Below are positions 1 to 5,683 of a stretch of DNA of 5,783 bases, piece after piece. The first letter of the stretch is position 1. Each line of letters starts with the position of its first letter. Made by a program: the position numbers and the translations under genes. This stretch comes from Lysobacterales bacterium (GTDB lineage Bacteria > Pseudomonadota > Gammaproteobacteria > Xanthomonadales > Xanthomonadaceae), in the NCBI GenBank assembly GCA_015655035.1, contig JAATFS010000379.1:1-5783 (forward strand). The letters are read 5' to 3'. A model generated the notes under the pieces. That model was not told the origin of the DNA. It made no database searches and was given only the letters and a program-made list of their open reading frames with translations.

Positions 1-672
1 CGCCTTGGCCAGTGCGATCACCTGCTGCTCACCAACGTAGCCGCTGTTGTCGTCGGCGGGAACGTCGGCCTTGGCGCGATGCTCCACGACCCCCAACACG
101 CCGCCGGGCTTGAGTACCTTGTAGAAACCCTTGAACATCCCGTCTACCTGGCCCGCGCTGCGCCAGTTGTGCACGTTGCGGAAGGTCAGCACCACGTCGG
201 CCGATGCATCGGCGCCGAACACCGGCGCCGTAGGCGAATACGCCACCACCGCCGCCTTGCCGTACAACGCCGGCTGGGCATCGAACTTCTGCTGCAACGA
301 CTGCCGCGCACGCTGCTGGTAATCGCGGCCACGCCCTTCCGGCACCGCCGCCGGATCGACCACCGCCGCCACGTACTTGCCCTGGTCGCGCAGGTACGGC
401 GCCAGGATTTCCGAATACCAGCCGTTGCCCGGCGTGATCTCGATGACGGTCTGTCCCGGTGCAAGCCCGAAGAACGCCAACGTCTGCGCCGGATGCCGCC
501 AGATATCGCGCTGCACGAAGGCGGGGTCGCGCCAACTGCCGTTGATCGCGGCCTGCAATGCCGAGTCCGGCACCAGCTCGTGCGCATTGCGGGTCGCTGC
601 GTCCGCCATCGCCGTCGAGCAAAGCGTGGCCATCGAAAAAGTTATAAGGCTGGCATAAGCAAAGACGCGCAT
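1..672 (-). CDS. Class I SAM-dependent methyltransferase with signal peptide, partial (3' end outside window)
   Basis: The minus strand is open from ATG at 672 to the window edge, giving 224 codons without a stop. Residues 1-23 look like a Sec signal peptide: a short basic start (MRVF), a hydrophobic stretch, and an AMA-D cleavage site after residue 23. There is no lipobox. The methyltransferase fold begins near residue 60. The SAM-binding motif I is VIEITPGNGWYSEIL at 76-90, a likely acidic motif II is VVDP at 104-107, and FRNVHNW (164-170) and KPGGVLGVVEH (188-198) match the later strands of Rossmann-like methyltransferases. The product is probably exported, which is odd for a SAM-dependent enzyme, and the substrate cannot be told. 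It is transcribed divergently from the aldo/keto reductase. No strong ribosome binding site is seen before the ATG. Related proteins are about 260-280 residues, so roughly 40-50 residues are probably missing. The family call is confident; export is inferred. Confidence 0.88.
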   Translation of the reverse strand, partial: MRVFAYASLITFSMATLCSTAMADAATRNAHELVPDSALQAAINGSWRDPAFVQRDIWRHPAQTLAFFGLAPGQTVIEITPGNGWYSEILAPYLRDQGKYVAAVVDPAAVPEGRGRDYQQRARQSLQQKFDAQPALYGKAAVVAYSPTAPVFGADASADVVLTFRNVHNWRSAGQVDGMFKGFYKVLKPGGVLGVVEHRAKADVPADDNSGYVGEQQVIALAKA

Positions 673-709
673 GGCATTGGACTCACTGGACTGAACTGGC
701 GCGAGCCTA

Positions 710-724
710 GCATGCGGCGCATGC
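710..724. promoter_or_regulatory. Perfect 15-bp dyad in the divergent intergenic region, candidate operator
   Basis: The sequence GCATGCGGCGCATGC is two 7-bp inverted arms around one central base. It lies 38 bp upstream of the methyltransferase ATG and 125 bp upstream of the aldo/keto reductase ATG, where a regulator of either gene could bind. I do not recognise it as a known operator, and I could not place convincing -35/-10 boxes for either gene. It could be chance in GC-rich DNA. Confidence 0.3.
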
Positions 725-848
725 ACGGGCGCTCGTTCAAAAACCGTTAGCCGGCACCCGCATGACAGAACACTGATTCCGTCCCGGTGTAACACGCCCG
801 AACACCCTGCATGTCTATGCTGTAACCCATCTTACCGGGAGCTGTTTC

Positions 849-1811
849 ATGACCCAGTCGCGCGCACTCGGCCGTTCCGGCCTGAACGTCCAGCCCATCG
901 CCTTCGGTGGCAACGTCTTTGGATGGAGCGCGGACGAGAAGACCTCGTTCGCCTTGCTCGACGCCTTCGTCGAAGCCGGCTTCAATCTGGTCGACACCGC
1001 TGACAGCTACTCGGCCTGGGTGCCTGGCAACAGCGGCGGTGAGTCGGAAACCCTGATCGGCCGCTGGTTCAAGCAGAGCGGAAAGCGCGATAAAGTGGTC
1101 ATCGCGACCAAGGTGGCGATGTGGAGCGAGCATCCCGGATTGTCGCCGGACAACATCGCCGAGGCGGTGGAGGGTTCGCTCCGGCGCTTGCAGACCGATG
1201 TGATCGACCTGTACCAGGCGCACATGGACGACGAAGCCACGCCGCTGGAAGCCACGCTGGCCGCGTTCGGCCGGCTGATCGAACAGGGCAAGGTCCGTGC
1301 GATCGGCGCCTCCAACTACAGCGCCGCGCGCCTGCGCGAGGCGTTGCAGATTTCCGAGCGCTACCACCTGCCGCGTTACGAAACCCTGCAACCGGAATAC
1401 AACCTCTACGACCGCGCCGGCTACGAGGCCGAACTGGAACCGCTGGTGCGCGAACAGGGGCTGGGCGTGATCAGTTACTACTCGCTGGCCAGCGGCTTCC
1501 TCACCGGCAAGTACCGCAGCGCCGACGATGCCGGCAAGAGCAGCGCGCGCGGTGCGTCGGTGGTCAAGCAATACCTCAATCCACGCGGCCTGCGCATCCT
1601 TGCCGCACTCGACGACCTCGCCGCTCAACACAACGCCAGCGCCGCGCAGATCGCACTGGCCTGGCTGATCGCCAGCCCCGGCATCACTGCGCCGATCGTC
1701 AGTGCCACCAGCGTGGAACAGCTGCACGACATCCTGGCTGCGGCAAGGCTGTCGCTGTCGGCCACCGACATCGCCCAGCTCGACAGCACCAGCGCGGAAA
1801 GCACCGAATGA
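849..1811 (+). CDS. Aldo/keto reductase
   Basis: This 320-residue protein is an NAD(P)H-dependent reductase of the aldo/keto reductase superfamily, a cytoplasmic TIM-barrel family that reduces aldehydes and ketones. The N-terminus (LGRSGLNVQPIAFGG, 7-21) is typical. The catalytic tetrad is complete: D49 and Y54 in VDTADSY, K88 in ATKV, and H125 in LYQAH. GASNYS and QPEYNLYDR later in the chain match the cofactor and substrate face of YajO/Tas/IolS-like members. The length is normal for the family (about 310-350). The start is ATG 849, with a GGGAG ribosome binding site 7 bases upstream. The stop is followed after 32 bp by the MDR reductase on the same strand, so they are probably co-transcribed. 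The substrate is unknown; reduction of reactive carbonyls is a reasonable guess from family alone. No transmembrane segment or signal peptide is seen. Confidence 0.94.
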   Translation: MTQSRALGRSGLNVQPIAFGGNVFGWSADEKTSFALLDAFVEAGFNLVDTADSYSAWVPGNSGGESETLIGRWFKQSGKRDKVVIATKVAMWSEHPGLSPDNIAEAVEGSLRRLQTDVIDLYQAHMDDEATPLEATLAAFGRLIEQGKVRAIGASNYSAARLREALQISERYHLPRYETLQPEYNLYDRAGYEAELEPLVREQGLGVISYYSLASGFLTGKYRSADDAGKSSARGASVVKQYLNPRGLRILAALDDLAAQHNASAAQIALAWLIASPGITAPIVSATSVEQLHDILAAARLSLSATDIAQLDSTSAESTE

Positions 1812-1843
1812 GCGCGGCCCCCCACTAGTCCAGAGCCGTAGCC

Positions 1844-2875
1844 ATGCCCCCCACATTCAACCAACGCATCGTGCTGGCCTCGCGTCCCCAAGGCGCGCCG
1901 GTCGCGCAGAATTTCCGTCTGGAACAGGTTCCCCTGCCGCCGATCGGCCATGGCCAGGTAGTGCTGCGCAATCGCTGGTTGTCGTTGGACCCGTACATGC
2001 GCGGACGCATGGACGATGGCCCCTCGTATTCGCCGCCGGTGCCGCTGAACGAGGTGATGGAAGGCCGCACCGTGGCACAGGTACTGGAATCGCATCACCC
2101 CGGTTTCGCACCGGGCGAGCTGGTGTTCGTGCCAAACGGTGGCTGGCAGATGCACGCGCTCGTCGATGCCTCCACGCTCACCCGCAAGCTCGATCCCGCC
2201 GGCACGCCACCGCCGAGCACTGCACTGGGCGTCCATGGCATGCCCGGCTTTACGGCGTACGCCGGCCTGCGCGAAATCGGCAAGCCGCAGCCCGGCGAAA
2301 CCCTGGTGGTGGCGGCGGCCACCGGCCCGGTCGGCGCCACCGTCGCACAGATCGCCCGACTGCACGGCCTGCGCGTGGTCGCCATTGCCGGCGGCCCCGA
2401 CAAGGTGCGCTACCTGCGCGACGAACTACGCGTGGACGTCGCTCTCGACCACCGCGCCGACGATTTCGCCGAGCAGTTGCGCGCCGCCACCCCCAATGGC
2501 ATCGACGTGTATTTCGAGAACGTCGGCGGCAAGGTGTTCGACGCGGTACTGCCGCTGCTCAACGACTTCGCCCGCATCCCGGTATGCGGCACCATCGCCA
2601 CCTACAACAGCCGCGACCAGTTGCCGCCCGGACCGGATCGCCTGCCCGCACTGATGAACCAGCTCCTGCGCCAGCGCCTGAGCATGCGCGGCTTCATCCA
2701 GCGCGATTTGCAGCGACTGTTTCCGGAGTTCCTGCGTCAGATGGGGCAATGGCTAGGCGATGGCAGCATCCGCTACCGCGAGGACGTGGTCGAAGGGCTG
2801 GAAAACGCGCCGCAGGCGCTGATCGGACTGCTACAGGGCCGTAATTTCGGCAAACTTCTGGTCAAGCTGGACTGA
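1844..2875 (+). CDS. CurA-like NADP-dependent oxidoreductase (zinc-free MDR family)
   Basis: This 343-residue protein resembles the leukotriene B4 dehydrogenase/CurA branch of medium-chain reductases, which use NADPH to reduce the double bond of alpha,beta-unsaturated carbonyls. Family marks are LSLDPYMRGRM (46-56), the nucleotide-binding glycine motif AATGPVGATVAQIA (158-171) followed by VVAIAGGPDK (178-187), DVYFENVGG (221-229), the CGTIATYN segment (248-255), and the C-terminal NAPQALIGLLQGRNFGKLLVKL block. The cysteine and histidine ligands of zinc-dependent alcohol dehydrogenases are absent, as expected. E. coli CurA (YncB) is about the same length. ATG 1844 is the natural first methionine, with only a weak AGAG upstream, consistent with translation from an operon message shared with the preceding aldo/keto reductase. 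The physiological substrate is not known; protection against enals or quinones is an inference. It converges on the small minus-strand gene 87 bp downstream. Confidence 0.93.
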   Translation: MPPTFNQRIVLASRPQGAPVAQNFRLEQVPLPPIGHGQVVLRNRWLSLDPYMRGRMDDGPSYSPPVPLNEVMEGRTVAQVLESHHPGFAPGELVFVPNGGWQMHALVDASTLTRKLDPAGTPPPSTALGVHGMPGFTAYAGLREIGKPQPGETLVVAAATGPVGATVAQIARLHGLRVVAIAGGPDKVRYLRDELRVDVALDHRADDFAEQLRAATPNGIDVYFENVGGKVFDAVLPLLNDFARIPVCGTIATYNSRDQLPPGPDRLPALMNQLLRQRLSMRGFIQRDLQRLFPEFLRQMGQWLGDGSIRYREDVVEGLENAPQALIGLLQGRNFGKLLVKLD

Positions 2876-2929
2876 TGTGCTCGGCAGCTGCGGGGGCTTG
2901 CTGGAAAAGACCGAGACACCATTGACGAA

Positions 2930-2949
2930 CGCCGCCGTGCATGGCGGCG
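2930..2949. terminator. Hairpin between convergent genes, possible bidirectional transcription end
   Basis: CGCCGCC (2930-2936) and GGCGGCG (2943-2949) form a 7-bp GC stem around a 6-base loop. It lies midway between the MDR reductase stop at 2875 and the minus-strand gene stop at 2963. There is no T-run on either side, so it is not a classical intrinsic terminator. Its position between convergent stops is the main argument. Confidence 0.35.
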
Positions 2950-2962
2950 GCGCTATTACCGA

Positions 2963-3379
2963 TCAGCTCAACCAGCTGCCGGCGGTCTGGCGATCGATGT
3001 GGTGCGCACCCGCCAGCGCGTGCATGCCCTGCAACGTCGACGCAATCAGGCTGGCGTAGCGCAGGCGCCACAGCTGGGCGCGATCCTGGTCGTCGCGGGT
3101 GCTGCCCAGGCCGTCGAGCACCTGCGGCAAACGCCGATCAGCCAGGGCCGATGCCGCCAGGAACGGTTTTTCCGGTGCTACCACGTCCACCGGCTGCCGC
3201 CATTCATCGACCACCCGTTCGGCGATGCCGGCCAGATGCGACAACTGGTGCATGCCGGTCAGGGTTTCGTGCAGCATTTCCCGATAGGCCCACTGCCACA
3301 ACGCGACCTTCTGCGTCAGCTGATCCTGCGCGATCGCCTTCAATGCAAGGTCGACCTTCTCGATACGCGAATCGATCAT
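2963..3379 (-). CDS. Uncharacterised helical protein with internally duplicated LW-Y-TLxGMH motif
   Basis: I do not recognise the family. From ATG 3379 the protein has 138 residues, with no signal peptide, membrane segment or cysteine, and it reads as mainly amphipathic helix. A motif occurs twice with a fixed offset of 76 residues and no gaps: L27-W28-x3-Y32-x6-T39-L40-x-G42-M43-H44-x-L46, and L103-W104-x3-Y108-x6-T115-L116-x-G118-M119-H120-x-L122. A proline-rich linker (63-73) separates the halves. This suggests an ancient duplication forming two equivalent helical units. I chose 3379 because GAGG sits 8 bases upstream and a promoter-like pair (3425-3454) lies just before it. The same frame also has an ATG at 3484, adding 35 residues, but that extension is AT-rich, has no ribosome binding site, and crosses the promoter and a T-tract. 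A helical or phasin-like protein is possible but not shown. Confidence 0.72.
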   Translation of the reverse strand: MIDSRIEKVDLALKAIAQDQLTQKVALWQWAYREMLHETLTGMHQLSHLAGIAERVVDEWRQPVDVVAPEKPFLAASALADRRLPQVLDGLGSTRDDQDRAQLWRLRYASLIASTLQGMHALAGAHHIDRQTAGSWLS

Positions 3380-3424
3380 TTCCAGAGCCTCATGCTGCCA
3401 TGCAACATGATTCTGACCGCTGGT

Positions 3425-3454
3425 TTGTAAGCAATCCGTGACCCAGTTGTGCAA
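3425..3454 (-). promoter_or_regulatory. Candidate sigma-70-type promoter of the helical protein gene
   Basis: Read on the minus strand, TTGCAC (3454-3449) and TTACAA (3430-3425) are separated by 18 bases in locally AT-rich sequence. A start near 3418 would give a leader of about 39 bases before ATG 3379, containing the GAGG ribosome binding site. This supports the shorter start and suggests expression independent of the upstream hydrolase. Confidence 0.45.
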
Positions 3455-3484
3455 AAAAAGTAATGCCTTATTTCCGCTCGGCAT
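3453..3484 (-). terminator. Weak intrinsic-terminator-like structure after the hydrolase gene
   Basis: On the minus strand ATGCC (3484-3480) can pair with GGCAT (3467-3463), and three bases later comes a run of seven T (3459-3453). It lies 45 bases past the alpha/beta hydrolase stop. The stem has only 5 pairs and the loop 12 bases, so it would be a weak terminator at best. The T-run also abuts the candidate -35 of the next gene. Confidence 0.3.
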
Positions 3485-3528
3485 ATGGTTTGGCGTCTGG
3501 ACAGCTTCACGACATCTGACCGCGCGCG

Positions 3529-4230
3529 TCAGTCCGCCAACAGCCATTGCCGCAACGCCGCACTGACCTCGCGCGGCTTCTCCAGCGGCGACAGATGGCC
3601 ACACTGGGACAATTCCAGCCCGCGCGCATGCGGCGCCAGTTCGAGTATTTCCTGATGCACTTTCGGAGGGGTGATCAAATCGTGCTCTCCCCACAGCACC
3701 AGCATCGGACGCCGAAACTGGCGCAGCACCGCATGCCCATCGCCGCGCGCGAGTTGGCTTTGCTGCAAGAACACCTGCGGCCCCAGCCGCTGGGTCATCC
3801 CGCGCACCCGTTGCAGCAACGCCTGATCCCCGAGCCGCGAAGGATCGACATAACGCCGCATCAGGCTTTCGCCGAAACCATGGAACGAGCCGGCCACGCG
3901 CACGCTGGCCTCCTGCGCGCGGCGTTGTTCGACGCGCTCGGGCGTATCCGCCCGCGCAGACGTATCCAACAGCGCCAACCGCTGCACCCGCGCCCCGCCA
4001 ATACGCAGCAGATCCTGCGCGACGTAGCCCCCCAATGAAAACCCGGCAAGCGCGAAACGCTCCGGCATCGTCGCCAACAATCGCTCGGACAAACCCCGCA
4101 GCGAATCACTACCGGTCAAATCACCGACCACACAATGCGCGACATCGGAAAGCGCCGCGACCTGGTCGCGCCACAACTCGGCATCATTGAGCAGCCCCGG
4201 CAGCAACAACAGCGTAGGCCGACTCAACAC
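3529..4230 (-). CDS. Alpha/beta-fold hydrolase
   Basis: The protein is about 233 residues and has the marks of a small soluble alpha/beta hydrolase (esterase or lactonase-like). These are an early LLLLPGLLND segment containing the oxyanion region (5-15), the nucleophile elbow GFSLGG with Ser65, the acid in LWGEHDLITPP (Asp184), and the catalytic histidine in CGHLSPLEKP (His212). The triad is complete and the C-terminal helix ends normally. The substrate cannot be told. No ATG lies close to the domain start: GTG 4230 and TTG 4227 are adjacent candidates, neither with a clear ribosome binding site. The frame stays open upstream to 4755, but that stretch runs through an intergenic repeat and the ohr terminator, so it is very unlikely to be protein. 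The gene sits alone on the minus strand between the repeat and the helical-protein gene; no promoter could be assigned. Confidence 0.87.
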   Translation of the reverse strand: MLSRPTLLLLPGLLNDAELWRDQVAALSDVAHCVVGDLTGSDSLRGLSERLLATMPERFALAGFSLGGYVAQDLLRIGGARVQRLALLDTSARADTPERVEQRRAQEASVRVAGSFHGFGESLMRRYVDPSRLGDQALLQRVRGMTQRLGPQVFLQQSQLARGDGHAVLRQFRRPMLVLWGEHDLITPPKVHQEILELAPHARGLELSQCGHLSPLEKPREVSAALRQWLLAD

Positions 4231-4334
4231 ACGCAATAGCCGGTACAGCCCGGCAAGCAAGTAAGGTTCATCCCACCATTCTGCCCCAACTTCCTGGCCC
4301 CGGGCCCTCAACACCAGCGGCCCTGTATCGCTTC

Positions 4335-4355
4335 GCTGTTGCTGTTGCTGTTGCT
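4335..4355. repeat. Hexamer tandem repeat (GCTGTT)3.5
   Basis: Three full GCTGTT units plus GCT lie 105 bp upstream of the hydrolase GTG. Read on the minus strand in the hydrolase frame it would encode a glutamine run, which gives a spurious low-complexity N-terminal extension. Tracts of this kind can change length by slippage. Confidence 0.75.
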
Positions 4356-4413
4356 CAGATCTTGACCTCGACCTCAAAGCGAGCCGAGCACCGCAGGTGG
4401 AGGTGGCCGAAGA

Positions 4414-4447
4414 GGCGCCCTGTTTGAACGAAGTGAGCTTGGGCGCC
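4414..4447. repeat. Inverted repeat inside the intergenic element
   Basis: GGCGCCC (4414-4420) and GGGCGCC (4441-4447) are perfect 7-bp arms around a 20-base loop. They form a stable stem in either strand's transcript. No T-run follows, so it is not obviously a terminator; it is more likely a structural part of the repeat. Confidence 0.6.
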
Positions 4448-4642
4448 GTCCCGGAAAGGGGATGAATGCCGCCTCCGCCGAGGAGCGCAGGGCACCGGTG
4501 CGGTTTCATCGCATCGGTTCGCGTCGGGCGAAAGCGCTTTTTGTTATTTTTGGCAAGACAAAAGTGACTCGTGCCGACAGGCGCGAAAGCCCTTGATCTA
4601 AATCTTGATCTTGCTGTTGTTTCGAGCGGCCGCACATACAAA

Positions 4643-4677
4643 TGCCCCACCCGGCCAACAACACGCCGAGTGGGGCA
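4643..4677 (-). terminator. Intrinsic terminator of ohr
   Basis: On the minus strand a 13-bp stem (TGCCCCAC plus TCGGC pairing with GCCGG plus GTGGGGCA, one G-U pair) closes a 9-base loop. It starts 18 bases after the ohr stop at 4695 and is followed by TTTGTATG, a short T-rich tail. Stem strength and position make it the likely end of the ohrR-ohr transcript, although the T-run is poor. Confidence 0.72.
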
Positions 4678-4694
4678 CCTAAAAACCAGCAGAA

Positions 4695-5126
4695 TCAATC
4701 CACCAACGTCAACGTCACATCGATATTGCCCCGCGTCGCATTCGAATACGGGCACACCTGATGCGCCTTATCGACCAGCGCCTGCAATTCCTCACGCGCC
4801 AGACCCGGCACCGCAATACGCAACTCCACCGCGATACCAAAACCGGCCGGAATCTGGCCGATGCCCACACTGCCTTCGATGCTCACCTCACCCGGCAACT
4901 TCAACTTCTCCTTGGCGGCGACCGCCTTCATCGCACCGATGAAGCAAGCCGAGTACCCCGCCGCGAACAGCTGCTCCGGGTTGGTGCCCTCACCGCCGGC
5001 GCCGCCCAGCTCGCGCGGGGTGGAAAGCTTGACGTCCAGCGCCTTGTCCGAGGACACGGCACGCCCTTCGCGACCGCCGGTAGCGGTGGCATGGGCGGTG
5101 TAGAGGATGGTGGTCGGTGAAGCCAT
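4695..5126 (-). CDS. ohr: Organic hydroperoxide resistance protein Ohr (OsmC/Ohr family)
   Basis: Ohr is a cytoplasmic thiol peroxidase that reduces organic and fatty-acid hydroperoxides; in the family it is recycled by lipoylated proteins. The 143-residue length is typical. All catalytic residues are at the positions known from Xylella Ohr: peroxidatic Cys61 in AGYSACF, resolving Cys125 in HQVCPYSNA, and Arg19 and Glu51 in GGREG and TNPEQLF. The start MASPTTILYTAHATATGG is typical, and ATG 5126 has an AGGAG ribosome binding site 7 bases upstream. It lies 97 bp downstream of ohrR on the same strand, so a bicistronic ohrR-ohr message is likely, and OhrR should repress it until organic peroxide oxidises the repressor. 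A copy of the ohrR operator palindrome precedes it (5171-5182). A hairpin terminator follows the gene. The subclass is Ohr rather than OsmC, judged by overall match and the neighbouring ohrR. Confidence 0.98.
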   Translation of the reverse strand: MASPTTILYTAHATATGGREGRAVSSDKALDVKLSTPRELGGAGGEGTNPEQLFAAGYSACFIGAMKAVAAKEKLKLPGEVSIEGSVGIGQIPAGFGIAVELRIAVPGLAREELQALVDKAHQVCPYSNATRGNIDVTLTLVD

Positions 5127-5133
5127 GGTGTTT

Positions 5134-5138
5134 CTCCT
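5134..5138 (-). promoter_or_regulatory. Ribosome binding site of ohr
   Basis: AGGAG on the minus strand, 7 bases before ATG 5126, is the strongest ribosome binding site in the window. It fixes the ohr start and contrasts with ohrR, which has none, fitting a need for far more Ohr than repressor. Confidence 0.85.
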
Positions 5139-5144
5139 GGGTAG

Positions 5145-5158
5145 GACGCATACGCGTC
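5145..5158 (-). other. Small stem-loop in the ohr leader
   Basis: GACGC (5158-5154) pairs with GCGTC (5149-5145) around a 4-base loop, ending 6 bases before the AGGAG ribosome binding site. It could affect ohr mRNA stability or processing; the stem is short and may be chance. Confidence 0.35.
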
Positions 5159-5170
5159 GTTGTATAGATA

Positions 5171-5182
5171 GCTATTTAATAG
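5171..5182. promoter_or_regulatory. Second OhrR-box-like palindrome, upstream of ohr
   Basis: GCTATTTAATAG contains the dyad CTATT-T-AATAG and matches 12 of the 13 bases of the ohrR operator read on the opposite strand. It lies 45 bp upstream of the ohr ATG. On the minus strand a weak -10 (TATACA, 5166-5161) follows; 17 bases before it is TAGTTC, a poor -35. OhrR could bind here, but whether it controls a separate ohr promoter is not shown. Confidence 0.6.
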
Positions 5183-5195
5183 TGAACTACTTAAT

Positions 5196-5220
5196 GGGCC
5201 GGCAGTGTCGTCCGCCGCCC
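5196..5220 (-). other. Stem-loop just after the ohrR stop
   Basis: On the minus strand GGGC-GGC (5220-5214) pairs with GCC-G-GCCC (5203-5196), 7 pairs with one bulged G and a 10-base loop, starting 3 bases after the ohrR stop codon. No T-run follows, so full termination is unlikely. It could be a processing or stability element of the bicistronic message. Confidence 0.4.
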
Positions 5221-5223
5221 GGA

Positions 5224-5676
5224 TCAGGCCTGCGCCAGATTACCGCGCAGGTTATCCAATTGCTGTTTCAACTCCTGCATCTGCTGCAGGTCGCAGGCCG
5301 CCGCGCAGAACACCTGCTCCGGCACCTTCTGCGCCTTGGCACGCAACGCGCGTCCGGCCTTGCTCAATGCAATGATCACCTGGCGTTCGTCGGCCACGGC
5401 CCGGGTACGCGTCAGCAGGCCAGCGGCCTCCAGCCGCTTTAGCAACGGCGTCAACGTGGCCGAATCCAGGAACAGCCGCTCGCCGATCTCCGAGACGGTG
5501 CGTTGGTCCGATTCCCACAGCACCAGCATCACCAGGTACTGCGGATAGGTGAGCTCCAGCGCCTGCAACAGCCCCCGATACAACTTGTGCATGGCCAGGT
5601 TGGCCGAGTACAGGGCAAAGCACAGCTGGTTGTCCAGCTTGAGCAACGCGTCGGCGGGGGCGGAGGTGGACTTCAT
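5224..5676 (-). CDS. ohrR: OhrR, MarR-family organic-peroxide-sensing repressor
   Basis: This 150-residue protein is a dimeric winged-helix repressor of ohr. The sensing cysteine is Cys19 in DNQLCFALY; the partner cysteines are Cys124 and Cys128 in QVFCAAAC. Tyr33 and Tyr44, which position the sensing thiol in the family, are also present. All five sit exactly 3 below the X. campestris OhrR numbering (C22, C127, C131, Y36, Y47), marking it as the two-cysteine disulfide-switch type. The winged helix spans about 58-105: VSEIGERL, a recognition helix around DSATLTPLLKRLEAAG (71-86), and a wing with the MarR-typical DER (96-98). I chose ATG 5676; ATG 5685 (three residues more) overlaps the predicted -10 box, and ATG 5736 would lie upstream of the promoter. 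There is no ribosome binding site, and the predicted transcription start is at the ATG. ohr follows after 97 bp; OhrR likely also represses itself. Confidence 0.96.
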   Translation of the reverse strand: MKSTSAPADALLKLDNQLCFALYSANLAMHKLYRGLLQALELTYPQYLVMLVLWESDQRTVSEIGERLFLDSATLTPLLKRLEAAGLLTRTRAVADERQVIIALSKAGRALRAKAQKVPEQVFCAAACDLQQMQELKQQLDNLRGNLAQA

Positions 5677-5683
5677 GCAAACC

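Larger units (their letters stand above)
4331..4630. repeat. Probable dispersed intergenic repeat, non-coding
   Basis: The 464 bp between the hydrolase start and the ohr stop contain no convincing gene. About 300 bp of it has a composite look: a hexamer tract at one end (4335-4355), a related TTGATCTTGCTGTTG tract at the other (4603-4618), an inverted repeat (4414-4447), and an AT-rich patch (4535-4563) with AAAGCGCTTT followed by T-runs. From memory, sequence of this type recurs between genes in Xanthomonas genomes and is often mis-annotated as short hypothetical proteins. I could not check copy number, and the boundaries are estimates. No transposase and no clear target-site duplication are visible. 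Confidence 0.5.

Noticed and set aside
29..622. Other-frame open stretches over the methyltransferase on both strands
   Set aside because: The true frame is the one reading 672 down to 1 with signal peptide and SAM motif; the others give Arg/Ala/Gly-rich sequence without motifs.
747..1856. Long open frame (369 codons) on the minus strand across the aldo/keto reductase
   Set aside because: It is antisense to a gene with a complete catalytic tetrad, has no recognisable motif, and is the kind of long shadow frame common in GC-rich DNA.
1625..2365. Minus-strand frame bridging the two plus-strand reductases
   Set aside because: It is antisense to two well-supported genes and matches no family.
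4335..4355. GCTGTT tract considered as CRISPR-like repeats
   Set aside because: The units are 6 bp with no spacers and no cas genes.
4535..4563. AAAGCGCTTT followed by T-runs, considered as a plus-strand intrinsic terminator
   Set aside because: The palindrome has no loop, and no plus-strand gene lies upstream to be terminated; it is treated as part of the repeat.
4231..4755. 175-residue N-terminal extension of the hydrolase
   Set aside because: It would translate the ohr terminator, the inverted repeat and the GCTGTT tract as protein and overlap the ohr 3' end; the hydrolase domain starts right after GTG 4230.
4571..5120. Plus-strand open frames over ohr and its terminator
   Set aside because: They are antisense to ohr, whose catalytic residues are all present; composition is low-complexity and no ribosome binding site was noted.
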